Assembly: GCA_963823095.1 (NCBI GenBank)
Contig: CAWGKI010000001.1
Coordinates: 1,426,001 to 1,490,000 of the forward strand
Source: CAIVVT01 sp963823095
GTDB lineage: Bacteria > Acidobacteriota > Terriglobia > Bryobacterales > Bryobacteraceae
DNA length: 64,000 bases
Direction: 5' to 3'
The notes under the pieces are model-generated. The model saw nothing but the letters and a program-made list of their open reading frames with translations. It ran no database searches and had not been told where the DNA came from. Positions 17,415 through 27,417 of this stretch are shown here, piece by piece (within the stretch, counting starts at the first letter, position 1; each line of letters opens with the position of its first letter). Position numbers and translations under genes: made by a program.

Positions 17415-19748
17415 ATGAAGTCCATCTTCTTGCTGTCGATTGTGCTGTTTTGCGTCCTGTCGCGGGCGTCCGCCGCGCCCGCAATGTTGAGTGGAACGGT
17501 CGCCGATCCGTCCGGAGCGCGGGTGCCGGGCGCTCGGATACAACTTGCAATGAATGGCGGCGATGCCGTCCTGGTCGTTACCGATCACGACGGAACTTTT
17601 CGGGCGTCCAACCTGGCGCCGGGAACTTACGCGATCGACGTCGAGTCCGCGGGCTTTGGGACGTTCACCAGGACTGGGTTAAGACTGGCTTCGGGCGAGT
17701 CGAAGATCTTCGATATAGCGCTGGCGATTTCCAGTTTGAGCGAACAGGTGACGGTTACCGCCAAAGCTCCGGCGGGTGAAGGCGCTATCGAAACCAGCTC
17801 CCGCAATTCGCACGAGGTACTGGAGATTCGCGAAGTGCGGGAGAGCGGGGCCAAGGATGTAGGGGAAGCTCTGACGAGTCTCGACGGCATCTCCAAGATC
17901 CGCAAAGCGGGGATTGCGAACGACATCGTTCTGCGCGGGTTCCAGCAGGGCAACCTCAATGTCTTGATCGATGGATTGCGCATCAACGGCGCGTGCCCAA
18001 GCCACATGGATCCCTCGGCATCGCATATCGATTTTGCCGAAATTGAAGACGTAGAAGTGACCAAGGGGCCGTTCGATATTCGCAACCAGGGCAGCCTGGG
18101 AGGGACCGTAAACGTGATCACCAAGCGGCAGTTGGATGGCTTCTACCTGACACCGTCGTTTTCGACCGGTTCATTCGGCTTCGTGAACCCGTCGCTGGAG
18201 TCATCTTTATCAGCGGGGCGATTCCACATTCTTGGCGGCTATTCGTACCGTCGCTCCGACCCCTTCGTGGACGGGTCCGGCCGCAATGTGACCAGCTACG
18301 CCAATTACTCGTTGGCGGGGCGAGACAACCAGGCCTTCGACATCAATACGGCATGGGGGCGACTCGGTTTTGATATAGCTCCAAATCAAAGCGTCGAGGT
18401 GGCGTACACGCACCAGGAGGGAGGGCTGACGATGTACCCGGCCCTGACCATGGATGCGCCGTATGACAAGGCGGATCGCCTCACGGCGAATTGGAGCCTG
18501 CGGGAACTCAAGGGCGTAGTGAAGCAGGTTCGCGTCCAGAGCTATTTCTCGAGGGTCAAACATTGGATGACCGACGAGCTTCGAACGAGTGTTCTCGGCG
18601 CACCGCTCGGCTACAGCATGGCGACTTTCGCTTCTACCAAGAACTTCGGCGGGCGGGCGGAAGCCGAATTGGCGCACACGGTTTTTGGCGTTGAATCCTA
18701 CGACCGCGGCTGGGATGCGGTCCGCACCATGCGCATGGGCATGATGTACTCGGCAGGGCATTCGTTGCCGGACGCTCGAACGGTCGTCGGCGGCTTCTAT
18801 ACGCAGCATCGCCAGAACTTCGGCCGCTTGACCGTGACGTTGGGCGGGCGCCTCGACACCGCGAACAGCGCCGCTCTCGCACGGGATGTGAATACGGATC
18901 TGTATTGGGCCTACCACGGTACACGCTCCACCGAGACCTCGGACTTGAGCCCGTCGGGTACCCTCTCCGCGACGTATCTGCTGCCCGGCGGGGTTGAACT
19001 TTTCGGCGGGGTGGGCAGCACGGTGCGGTTGCCGGACCCCGAGGAACTCTACTACGGGATCAAAAAGACTGGCTCGGATTGGGTCGGCAACCCACTGCTG
19101 CAACCCACTCGGAACAATGAGATGGACCTCGGGATAAACGTGCGAGGAAAGCATTTCACGCTGCGCCCGACGTTGTTCTACAGCCGCCTGAACGACTTCA
19201 TCGCCATCGACATGCAGAACAAGATTAACCCTCTGATGAGCGTGATGAACCCGTCGGCGCGTTCTTACGAAAACGTGGACGCTCGCATGTACGGCGGCGA
19301 AGTCGCCTACAGCGTCGGATTCACCCGATCCCTGTTGCTCTCGGGCGGAGTCTCCTACACTCGCGGCATCCAAAACGCCAAGCCCACCGCAGGCCTGGCG
19401 AAAACCGACATGGCCGAGATGCCGCCGTTCCGGTCGCGGGCCTCGCTGCGCTACGGTCGAAGCATGTTCTTCGCGGAGATCAATGCCATCGCCGTCGCCC
19501 GGCAGGACAGAATCGACTTTGCACTCCAGGAACAGCCTACGGCAGGATATGCGCTGTTGGGAGTCAAGGCAGGCATCCATCGCAAGCAGTGGAACATCGC
19601 GGCGGGTATCGATAACCTGACCGACCGCTTCTATTACGAGCACTTGTCGTATCAACGCGATCCCTATCGCAGCGGTATACGGATGCCGGAGCCGGGCAGG
19701 GCGCTCTTTCTGAACATCTCGAGAACTTTCAAATTCAGGGGGGATTGA
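17415..19748 (+). CDS. TonB-dependent outer-membrane receptor, probably copper (OprC-like)
   Basis: Imports a substrate across the outer membrane using TonB energy. The 777-residue protein has a signal peptide (MKSIFLLSIVLFCVLSRASA) and an N-terminal carboxypeptidase-regulatory-like beta domain (LSGTVADPSGARVPGA). The plug follows with DVGEALTSLDGISKIRKAGI, VLRGFQQGNLNVLIDGLRI and VEVTKGPFDIRNQG..GGTVNVITKR. A 22-strand barrel ends in an aromatic residue region. In the plug, C194-P-S-H-M198 followed by DP fits the CxxxM copper-ligand motif known for OprC/NosA receptors. ATG 17415 has AAAAGGGG upstream. It is likely co-transcribed with the Cys-rich gene 83 bases upstream. Copper is inferred, and another metal is possible. 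Confidence 0.85.
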   Translation: MKSIFLLSIVLFCVLSRASAAPAMLSGTVADPSGARVPGARIQLAMNGGDAVLVVTDHDGTFRASNLAPGTYAIDVESAGFGTFTRTGLRLASGESKIFDIALAISSLSEQVTVTAKAPAGEGAIETSSRNSHEVLEIREVRESGAKDVGEALTSLDGISKIRKAGIANDIVLRGFQQGNLNVLIDGLRINGACPSHMDPSASHIDFAEIEDVEVTKGPFDIRNQGSLGGTVNVITKRQLDGFYLTPSFSTGSFGFVNPSLESSLSAGRFHILGGYSYRRSDPFVDGSGRNVTSYANYSLAGRDNQAFDINTAWGRLGFDIAPNQSVEVAYTHQEGGLTMYPALTMDAPYDKADRLTANWSLRELKGVVKQVRVQSYFSRVKHWMTDELRTSVLGAPLGYSMATFASTKNFGGRAEAELAHTVFGVESYDRGWDAVRTMRMGMMYSAGHSLPDARTVVGGFYTQHRQNFGRLTVTLGGRLDTANSAALARDVNTDLYWAYHGTRSTETSDLSPSGTLSATYLLPGGVELFGGVGSTVRLPDPEELYYGIKKTGSDWVGNPLLQPTRNNEMDLGINVRGKHFTLRPTLFYSRLNDFIAIDMQNKINPLMSVMNPSARSYENVDARMYGGEVAYSVGFTRSLLLSGGVSYTRGIQNAKPTAGLAKTDMAEMPPFRSRASLRYGRSMFFAEINAIAVARQDRIDFALQEQPTAGYALLGVKAGIHRKQWNIAAGIDNLTDRFYYEHLSYQRDPYRSGIRMPEPGRALFLNISRTFKFRGD

Positions 19749-19795
19749 TTCCCGCGGCGGGAGTGGGGCGGTCCGTCGCCCGAACTCCCTCTCGC

Positions 19796-20873
19796 TCAGT
19801 GGACCGGCGCATTCACGGCCCGCAGCGCCAATGCTATGTCTTCGGAATAAACGGGGGAGGCCAGACGAGCCTCGCTCCCGGCGCTGTTTACTTCGAAATT
19901 CTCCGTTTTGAGATCCAATCCGGTCCGGGTGTCGCGCCATCTTGCCTCGTACTTGCCCGTCGGAAGTCGCAGGGTGAACTGGCGCGATAGCTTGGCGCCA
20001 TCCACCTGGAACGCGGGCGTGCCGTTCTTAATCACACGGCCATGATGGATGTAAACGGCGTACGTCTTGCCCGGCTCCTCCAGCGCGCGCGCTGAGGTTC
20101 CTTCCGGCCCTCTCACCGTTCCTTCTGCGGCGGGCTGCATGCGCCAGAATGGGATTTCATCAAAGAAGCTTCGCAGGTTCCCTAATTGCCGGCGTAGGGC
20201 GACTCCTCCGCCACCCGGGGTCGCCGCCGGTGGTGTGAACGTGCCGTCTTCATGCCCGACAGTGAAGGAGTAGTCGAGGTTGTTGTACAAGGCGCCACCG
20301 GCCATCAGAAAGTCCCAACCCTGAATCCGGTATGTGGCGTCCAGAGCTCCGTCGAATCCTGTTTCGTTGTTCCCGATCGCGCGTTGCAGCTTCCAGTTCA
20401 TTGCTACGGAAGCCGGCGGCCGCGAATAATGGAAATTGAATAGTCCGACGAGCGGATCAGGGTTGTCGATCAGGGAAGATCCGTTCGCCCAGTTCTGTGC
20501 GATCAGGTGCCTCTTTGCGAAACTCGCCTCCGTTTGAGCGATGACCTTCGAGATGTGTTCCTGCCAGGCCAGCGTCACACCCTGGAAGTACGGTTCGTTG
20601 CAGATCTCATAGTAGAGGTTGTCGAATTCCCGCAACTCGTTTACGATCTTCCGCACCATCGCGTCCTGGACTTCCGTAAGCCGTACTTCCTTCAGTGCAA
20701 GCACGTCCGTTCTAGCCACGTCGCCGACGCCATTCACATTGTTCTGGACATTCATTGGGCTGACATTCCACATGCTGTCCTCGTACAGCGGGCAGAACAG
20801 GACAAGCTCGACGATGATGTGGTTCCGCGCAGCGTAGCTCAAAAAGGCCTTCAGCCGCGTGAAGTAATCGTCG
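19796..20873 (-). pseudogene. 3' part of a secreted glycoside hydrolase gene split by an IS66 element
   Basis: Read on the minus strand, the homologous part runs from DYFTRLKAFLSYAARNHIIVELVLF to the stop at 19796. It shows clan GH-A features: FDNLYYEICNEPYF with the NEP acid/base, and NNETGFDG with a candidate nucleophile Glu. A C-terminal beta domain (GKYEARWRDTRTGLDLKT) follows. Its N-terminal part lies at 28454-28938 on the other side of the mobile element. Removing the element with one 8-bp target copy, and one copy of a 130-bp duplication, gives a single in-frame gene of 475 codons. Upstream of 20873 the open frame continues into IS66 DNA and is not part of the gene. Confidence 0.88.
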
Positions 20874-20930
20874 GTATGCGTCAGAGCAACGCACCTATGA
20901 ACCGGGCCATTCTGATGCTTGAGTGGGAGG

Positions 20931-21083
20931 ATGAGCAGTGAGGAATCAGGCCGCCAGCGTCGGCGGCATCGAAGCCGTGCGGAAGCAGATCGGCTGGCGG
21001 CAGAGTACGAAGCGAGCGGGCTAAGCCGCGAAGAATTCTGCCGGCAACGAGACGTTGCCATGAAGACGCTGGCTCGCCGGCGC
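20931..21083 (+). pseudogene. tnpA: IS66 tnpA, 5' part (interrupted by IS3-family element)
   Basis: Encodes RRRHRSRAEADRLAAEYEAS and GLSREEFCRQRDVAMKTLAR, the helix-turn-helix start of the IS66 accessory protein TnpA. It stops being homologous at 21083. The rest continues at 22748 as YVVRYRKQQAAGIEPQRWVE. Joining 20931-21083 to 22748-22942 restores a 115-residue protein without a frame change. A 14-codon frame (20897-20941) ends over its start region and may couple translation. Confidence 0.85.
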
Positions 21084-21117
21084 GTGTCAACAACTTTGAG
21101 ACACCCGGCATAGGAGT

Positions 21118-22155
21118 TTAGTGACCCTCTTCCTTTGTCTTTTGGCCGGGTGGAAGTGGTTTGTTGATCCAAACCTCCGAAGGCAATGACATTGGTTTTG
21201 GCGGCCGTCGAACGAAGCGGTCCGGATGCGCTTGGTAGGCTGCATCGAGCACCGCCTGGCGGTGCGCCAGCACGGTGTGGGTCTCGCCGAAATGAACCAT
21301 GGCCGGGGTCAGCATGGCGATGCCCGAGTGACGATGCTCGTCGTTGTACCACTGGAAAAACCGTTGGCAGAAGGCGCGGCTGTCTTGGATGCAGCCGAAG
21401 CGATCCGGAAATTCGGGACGGTACTTCAGGGTGCGGAAGTGGCTTTCCGAATACGGGTTGTCGTCGGAGACATACGGCCGGCTGTGGGTCTTGGTGACGC
21501 CCAGATCGGCCATGAGAAAGGCGACCGGCTTGGAGGTCATGACCTTGCCGCGATCAGCGTGGATGGTGAGTTGGCCGGCGGGGACCTGGTGTTTGCCAAT
21601 GGTCGCCTCAATGAATTGTTTGGCCAGTTCAGCGCCTTCGCGGTGCGCGATCATCCAGCCAGTCACGTAGCGGCTGAACACGTCGAGGATCACGTAGAGA
21701 TAGAAGTAGGTCCACTTGGCCGGGCCCAGCAGCTTGGTGATGTCCCAACTCCAAAGCTGGTTGGCCGAGGTGGCCAGCAACTCGGGTCTTTGGTAGGGCG
21801 GATGAACGAGCTGATCGCGGCGCTCGCGAGACTCGCCCTGCTGCTCGAGGATGCGATACATGGTGCGGGTCGAGCAGAGGTATTGGCCTTCGTCCAACAA
21901 GGTGGCCTGAACGGCCGCTGGGGAGCGGTCCTGGAAGCGTTCGGCATGGAGCATCGTCAGCACGCTGGAGCGTTCGTCCGGAGTGAGAGCGCGCGCGGAG
22001 ACCGGCCGCTCAAAGGGCAGCGCCGGCCCTGGTGCCGACACTGTGGGCGGGCCGAGGACAGGACGCTGCCGATAGAAGGAAGCACGGGCCACGCCGAGGC
22101 AATCGCAGGCGGCCACGACGCCGACCGTCGGGGCGAGTTGGGTGACGGCGTCCAT
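21118..22155 (-). CDS. IS3-family transposase OrfB (DDE integrase)
   Basis: The 345-residue rve-type integrase has the catalytic acids in WSWDITKL (first Asp), TIHADRG (second Asp), and DDNPYSESHFRTLKY (Glu). The C-terminal IAMLTPAMVHFG is typical of IS3 transposases. It starts at ATG 22153-22155, overlapping the orfA stop as ATGA. It appears intact. OrfB normally acts as an OrfAB fusion made by frameshifting, or with OrfA supplied separately. Confidence 0.93.
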   Translation of the reverse strand: MDAVTQLAPTVGVVAACDCLGVARASFYRQRPVLGPPTVSAPGPALPFERPVSARALTPDERSSVLTMLHAERFQDRSPAAVQATLLDEGQYLCSTRTMYRILEQQGESRERRDQLVHPPYQRPELLATSANQLWSWDITKLLGPAKWTYFYLYVILDVFSRYVTGWMIAHREGAELAKQFIEATIGKHQVPAGQLTIHADRGKVMTSKPVAFLMADLGVTKTHSRPYVSDDNPYSESHFRTLKYRPEFPDRFGCIQDSRAFCQRFFQWYNDEHRHSGIAMLTPAMVHFGETHTVLAHRQAVLDAAYQAHPDRFVRRPPKPMSLPSEVWINKPLPPGQKTKEEGH

Positions 22156-22672
22156 CAGGGTTGCTCCTCGGGGTCCACCTTCGGCAGGGGCCAGCCCAAC
22201 AGCGCGCCCACTTTTTTTTGAACATCGATGACGATCGCGGCTTTGCGCAGTTCCTCGGTCAGGCGCAGGTTTTCCCGGCGGAGCTTCTGCATCTCCTCTT
22301 CCTGCGGATTGCGTTTGGACTTGGGGCCGCGCTTGTGGGGCGTCAAACCCTTGAGGCTGCCGACCTCGCGCTCGCGACGCCAGGTGACCAGGTGCGAGGA
22401 GTAGAGGCCTTCACGGCGGAGCAGTGCCCCGATGGCGCGGGTTCGGTGGCGGCATCGAGCTCAGCCAGGAGGCGCAGCTTGTATTCGGCGGTGAAGCTGC
22501 GGCGCTTGGCGAAGGCGACGACCTCCGGGTCTCTCCGCGGTGGAGCAGGCGGCGAAGGCGCGACGGCTTTGCCCGCCGCTGCGCTCCGGTCGGCCTCGCT
22601 CCGCTCGGCCTCCCTACGCTCCGCGGCGGGCAAAGCCGTGGAAGGAGCCGAAGAGATTCCATGATTCTTCAC
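22155..22672 (-). pseudogene. IS3-family OrfA (apparent frameshift)
   Basis: The N-terminal half (RRDPEVVAFAKRRSFTAEYK then LRLLAELDAAT) is the helix-turn-helix of OrfA. The C-terminal half is MTPHKRGPKSKRNPQEEEMQ then KLRRENLRLTEEL, the leucine zipper. The bridge IGALLRREGLYSSHLVTWRR lies in the second frame, so one base is missing near 22435 (CCCGCGCC where CCCGGCGCC is expected). This is a net deletion, unlike the insertions seen elsewhere. The start is uncertain. Confidence 0.75.
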
Positions 22673-22747
22673 ATTGATTCCGATTCTCGCCCTGCTCAGT
22701 AATTACGACCGGGAGAACTGTCTCATCAATGTTGGCACGGAGGGCGC

Positions 22748-22942
22748 TACGTAGTGCGCTATCGAAAGCAGCAAGCGGCGGGCATCGAACCCCAGCGCTG
22801 GGTCGAGGTAGAAGTAGCCGGGCCTCGTGAATGTGGCGGTGAGTTATCGGTGCTTCTCTCAGGCGGACGCAGGATTGAAGTAAGGCCAGGGTTTGACGCC
22901 GGTACGCTGCGGCAACTTGTGGCTGTGCTGGAGCAACCCTGA
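22748..22942 (+). pseudogene. tnpA: IS66 tnpA, 3' part
   Basis: Continues tnpA with YVVRYRKQQAAGIEPQRWVE and the typical C-terminus SGGRRIEVRPGFDAGTLRQL. It ends two bases before tnpB. See the 5' part at 20931. Confidence 0.82.
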
Positions 22943-22944
22943 GC

Positions 22945-23307
22945 ATGTTCGGCGTTGGACCTGCCACGCGAATCTATCTTGCCGCCGGAACGACTGACAT
23001 GCGTAAGGGTTTTGAAGGTCTCTACGGGCTGGTGCGCGACCGGCTGTCGTGCGATCCGCTGAGCGGGCATGTCTTCGTGTTTTCCAATGCGCAACGCAAC
23101 CGGCTGAAGCTGATGTTCTGGGACGGAAGCGGACTATGGGTCTGTTCGAAACGATTGGAAAAAGGCCGGTTCAGGTGGCCTCCGGCGGCAGGTGAAGAAA
23201 CGAAGATTATCTTGAGTCACGAGGAACTCATGCTGCTGCTCGGTGGCATCGATCTGACGCAGACCAGACGCCGCGCATGGCATCGCGTGAGCCACGCGGC
23301 GGCGTAA
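22945..23307 (+). CDS. tnpB: IS66 accessory protein TnpB (IS66 Orf2)
   Basis: The 120-residue protein has all the marks of IS66 Orf2: FGVGPATRIYLAAGTTDMRK, GFEGLYGLV, HVFVFSNAQRNRLKLMFWDG and LEKGRFRWP. It appears complete and starts with ATG two bases after the tnpA stop. Its biochemical role in transposition is not settled, but it is needed for efficient IS66 movement. Confidence 0.95.
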   Translation: MFGVGPATRIYLAAGTTDMRKGFEGLYGLVRDRLSCDPLSGHVFVFSNAQRNRLKLMFWDGSGLWVCSKRLEKGRFRWPPAAGEETKIILSHEELMLLLGGIDLTQTRRRAWHRVSHAAA

Positions 23308-23381
23308 AGATAGTTTCAACAAATAGCAGTAACTATGTTTTAATTGGCCTGCAAACAAGCTATCCTGACAGTAGGCCGACC

Positions 23382-23984
23382 GTGAATTCTTCGCTCTCCA
23401 CACAGCCCCGCACCGAAGCCGAACAGATCGTGGAATTGACGCAGAAACTGCAGCAGTCGACGCAGGAACTGGAGTGGTCCAGGTGGAAGATCCGCGCGCT
23501 CGAAGAACGCCTGCGGCTGGAACTGGTCCGGAAGTACGGGCCGGCGAGCGAGAAGCTCAACGATGTGCAACTGCTGTTACTGGACCTGGAGCCCGGCGTC
23601 AGCGCCGCGGAGGTCGAGGCGGAAAGCACCCGCGAGCCGCTGCCGCCCGCGTCTCCGATCACTGCGAAGAGCCGGACCAGTGGCAAGCATCCGGGACGGC
23701 AGGAATTGCCGGCCGATCTGCCGCGCGTGGAACGGGTGATCGCCTGCACACCGGAACAATGCGTATGCAAGTCCTGCGGCAAGGAAACGGTTGTGATCGG
23801 CTACGAGCAGAGCGAACAACTGGACGTGGAGCCGGCGCGGTACTTCGTGGTGGTCACCAAGCGCGAGAAGCGTGCCTGCAAGGGTTGTGCCGAAGGCGTC
23901 AACGCGGCGCCACTGCCGGAGCGGATCGTCGACAAAGGCCTGGCGAGTGACCGGGTGGTGATCGACACGCTGGTATCCAAGTAT
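23382..23984 (+). pseudogene. tnpC: IS66 transposase tnpC, 5' part (interrupted by RIT element)
   Basis: Contains the N-terminal coiled coil (VELTQKLQQSTQELEWSRWK), the RKYGPASEKL region and the zinc-finger-like CVCKSCGKE...KRACKGCAEG. It ends in VSKY just before the RIT left border. The part after 27457 begins SDHLPLYRQSAIL. Joining 23382-23984 to 27457-28407 gives a 517-residue protein in frame, a normal TnpC length. The start is taken as GTG 23382; the frame is open from 23277. Confidence 0.88.
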
Positions 23985-24133
23985 AGCGATTATGTTGGCT
24001 TGCCCGTTATGTTGTGATCGGGCAGATTGGGCGCATGGATGCTGCGTTTTTCAAATCTGAAGGCAACATAACGAAGGGACCAAAGAGAGCTTGGAAGCAT
24101 TAGCATGATCCGGGATGGAAAGGATCCCGGTAA

Positions 24134-25395
24134 ATGCTGAGAACTCTGTTGCGGCTGGAACAGCCGTTTTATATCGCCCGCCAGGAGAAAGCCCCGCTAC
24201 TTCGAGAACGGGAAGCCTTTCTGGAACACCTACTTCAACAGGGCACGAGCTTGGCCGCGGCGCGCAGTGTGTCGTGGCAATTGCTGAACGTCATCAGGTT
24301 GCTGAAACTGACTCGATTGCGCGGTGTGTGGATCGAGCGAAATCCAAGATGCCGCGCAACGGTGGACACGGCAACAGCGCTCGAATCCCAATGTACGATC
24401 CTACAAGCACTCAGGCAGTTACTTCACGTATGTAGCGAAAAAGTGGCTGCGCTTCGCAGGCGTGCTGAAAGAGCCGACGATTCCGCGCATGCGGTTCGCA
24501 GATGAGATCAGATGAGTTTGCGAAATGGATGACGGAAGAAAGAGGGCTGTCGGCTGTGACGGCAAGATCGCGCTGGCACAAGATATCGCTGTTTCTCAAA
24601 TGGTTTTCCGAACGGCACCGTTCGCTCGCTGCTGCTGCGACTCAGAGGATGTGGATGACTTCCTGATCTTCAAGGGAGACTCAGGGCTGGAGTCGGAAGT
24701 CAGCATGCGGATACGCCGACGCGCTGCGAGCCTTCTTCCGTTACGCCGAACAACGCGGCTGGTGCAAGCCGGGAATCGCGGAAGGCATCATCTCGCCGAG
24801 GCTATATGCGCATGAAGGATTACCTGAAGGACCGGAATGGAAGCAGGTACAGCGGCTACTGAAAGGTGTCAAAGGGGAACAGCGCGGCCGCGCTGCGCGC
24901 CAGAGCCGTCTTGTTCCTCCTGGCGGTTTACGGGTTGCGCAGCGGGGAGATATCGCGTCTGCTGTTGAGCGACTTCGACTGGCGCTTGGAGACGTTCACG
25001 GTGAACCACTCCAAGCGCGGAGGCGCACAGAAATATCCACTGCAGCGTGAAGTGGGCGATGCCATCCTGGAATACATCCGGAAGGCGCGTCCGCGGACCT
25101 CCTGCCGGAATCTGTTCCTCACGCTGAAACCACCTTACCGGGCGATCGGAAGTAGCGCTCTCTGGAAAATCACGAGTAGAAGCATGCAAGACGGCAGGCA
25201 TCCAATGCCGGCGACGCGGACCGCACTGTCTGCGGCATGCGTGTGCCACTCATTTGCTGGAACAAGGTGCATCCCTGAAGGAGATCGGGGATCTGCTGGG
25301 TCATCGTGACTCCAGCTCCACGAGCATCTATGCCAAAGTTCATCTTGCAACAGTTGCGCCGCGTGGCGGACTTCGATCTGGGAGGTCTGCTATGA
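24134..25395 (+). pseudogene. RIT tyrosine recombinase A (many frameshifts)
   Basis: Segments of one integrase-like protein succeed each other in changing frames. They are SVSWQLLNVIRLLKLTRLRG, RSYKHSGSYFTYVAKKWLRF, TARSRWHKISLFLKWFSERH, DALRAFFRYAEQRGWCKPGI, FLLAVYGLRSGEISRLLLSD, then HCLRHACATHLLEQGASLKE and GHRDSSSTSIYAKV. The last two carry the HxxR, GH and Tyr catalytic positions, and the arginine is in GLRSGE. At least seven frame changes are needed (near 24330, 24500, 24645, 24700, 24880, 25180 and 25350), all but one net +1. ATG 24134 follows AAAGGA. The stop overlaps the next gene (ATGA at 25392). It is either decayed or poorly sequenced. Confidence 0.75.
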
Positions 25396-26336
25396 AGCTC
25401 GCGGCGGCGATCGATATGTATGTTTTGCACCGGCGGGCAACAGGCCAGAAGTTCGAGGGCCCAGCAGTTGCGCTCCGCGCATTCTCCCGTCGTTACGGCA
25501 ACAGACCTCTCCAAGCGATCACGCCTCCGGAGGTGAAACAGTTCCTGGATGTTCCGCAAACGGGACCGGCAACGTGGCGGACGAAAATATGGGGTGTTGC
25601 GGGACTTTTTCGAGTACTGGCGGTGCCGTGGAAAGCTGAATACTGTTCCGATGCCGCCTCGCAGCTCCCAAGTACACGCAGACCTTCGTTCCATATATCT
25701 ACTCCCGTCGGGAGCTTCGTCTGCTGTTGGACGCAGTTCCTCGTTGTCAGCGTACATGTCGACGTGCCGGATATCCGCAAGCACGCTTCGCACCCTGCTG
25801 TTGTTCCTCTACGGAACGGGTATGCGCGTGGGTGAAGCGCTGAGGCTGCGCCTGGCTGACGTGGATCTCGATAACGGTGTGATCACCATCCGCGGGACAA
25901 AGTTCTACAAGTCCAGACTTGTTCCTCTGGGAAGCGATGTGGTCGCGGGTCCTTCGGAAGTATCTGGCCACGCCGGGAAGATGGAATCAGCACTACCAGC
26001 CTTTTTTCCAGTCGCGGCAGCATAAGCGCCTCGGCCACTCTACGGTAGACGCCACACTTCCGCCGGCTGTGCATCCTTGCGGGAGTTCGCCGCAGCGACG
26101 CGAGTTCTCATCAGCCGCGGCTTCATGACCTGCGGCACACGTTCGCCGTCCACAGGTTGACGGAATGGTATAGGACTGGTGCGAACGTGCAGATCCTTCT
26201 GCCGGCCCTCTCCACCTATCTTGGGCATGTCGATCTGCACTCGACCCAGTGTTACCTGACCATGACACCGGAGTTGCTGGCAGAAGCCAACCGCCGCTTC
26301 CAGGACTACGTATATGGAGGGCGCCATGAACAATAG
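25392..26336 (+). pseudogene. RIT tyrosine recombinase B (several frameshifts)
   Basis: The N-terminal core-binding part is AIDMYVLHRRATGQKFEGPA. The catalytic part has LLLFLYGTGMRVGEALRLRL (first Arg), ITIRGTKFYKSRLVPLG, HDLRHTFAVHRL (HxxR), and YLGHVDLHSTQCYL followed by TMTPELLAEA (Tyr). At least four frame changes (near 25560, 25665, 25770 and 25940) break the gene. It starts as ATGA over the ritA stop and ends 11 bases inside the third gene, the tight packing typical of RIT trios. Confidence 0.75.
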
Positions 26337-27339
26337 AGTAGGCCCTCGGTTCGTGGATCAGGCGCTTCCTGATGGAATACCTCGTCGGGGAGCGGAATCT
26401 GGCCCGCAACACTCAACAGAGCTATCGCGATGCGGTTCGCCTGCTGGTGGTGTTCACTGCCGCTAAGACACATAAGAAAGTGGATGAGCTGCTCATCCCC
26501 GACATCGATGCGGACCTGCTGCGCGCCTTCCTGCGGCACATCGAAGAAAAGCGAAAATGCAGCATCTCCAGCCGCAACCAGCGTCTGGCGGCCATCCATG
26601 CACTGGCCGGCTTCATCGCAGAACGCTGCCCCGAGTATCTGGACTGGTGCGCTCAACTCCGCGCCGTCAAGTCCAAGCGTTCCGCTCCCAGGCCAGTCTG
26701 CTATCTCGAAAAGCCGGAAATCGACGCTTTACTGGATGCTCCCAGTCCGGTCACAAAACTCGGCTGTCGGGATCGCGCCCTACTGCTTTTTCTGTACAAC
26801 TCGGGAGCACGGGCTGAAGAAGCTGCAAAACTGTGCATCGAAGATCTCAGCCTGCACAGCGGCGCAGACGGCGCGCTTGTCTTCGGTGTGTCTTCACGGC
26901 AAAGGCGGCAAGGTTCGCATCTGTCCGCTCTGGGCCTCCACAACCGTGACGCTGAGGAACCTTGTCGCCGGGCGGAACGGGAAGGAACGAGTGTTCCTCA
27001 ATCGTCGCTCGGAGCCGCTCACACGCTTCGGCATCCATGAGATCGTGACGCGATATGCGCACGCCGCCATGAGCCGCGTGCCGGACATGCGCAAGAAACG
27101 GATCGGCCCTCATACCATCCGCCACACGACAGCGACGCATCTTCTTCGTGCCGGTGTCGACATCAACACCATCCGCGCCTGGCTCGGCCACGTCTCTATC
27201 AACACCACCAACATCTACGCTGAAACTGATCTTGAGATGAAAGCCAAGGCTCTTGGCTTGTGCGCAGTGGAGAAGCAAACGATCACCAAAACGCTGGGGC
27301 GACAACCCCGATCTCATGTCCTTCCTTGCTCAAATCTAG
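26326..27339 (+). pseudogene. RIT tyrosine recombinase C (three frameshifts)
   Basis: Contains the core-binding domain (VGERNLARNTQQSYRDAVRL) and the catalytic domain. The latter has LLFLYNSGARAEEAAKLCIE (Arg), HGKGGKVRICPLW (Lys hairpin), PHTIRHTTATHLLRAGVDIN (HxxR), and WLGHVSINTTNIYAE (His/Tyr). The frame changes by +1 near 26365, near 26885, and near 27290; the last restores the normal tail KRWGDNPDLMSFLAQI and a stop at 27337-27339. Without that last shift the frame would read on through the element's right end to 27455, which looks unnatural. Confidence 0.8.
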
Positions 27340-27417
27340 CCCGCAAGTTATGTGACGTTCAGTTCCAGGAAACCAGCTGTTTATGCCCTTCCCAAGACCG
27401 AGCGTCACATAACCGCG

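Larger units (their letters stand above)
21084..22742 (-). mobile_element. IS3-family insertion sequence inside tnpA
   Basis: Ends are imperfect inverted repeats: TGTCAACAACTTTGAGACA from 21085 and TGCCAACATTGATGAGACA on the minus strand from 22737. It carries orfA and orfB on the minus strand. GGCGC at 21079-21083 and 22743-22747 is a possible 5-bp target duplication, although the right repeat ends five bases short of it, so the right border is approximate. Excision restores tnpA in frame. Confidence 0.85.

Noticed and set aside
21226..22221. 331-codon plus-strand frame opposite the IS3 transposase
   Set aside because: It is an antisense shadow of orfB, whose DDE motifs and codon use identify the real strand.
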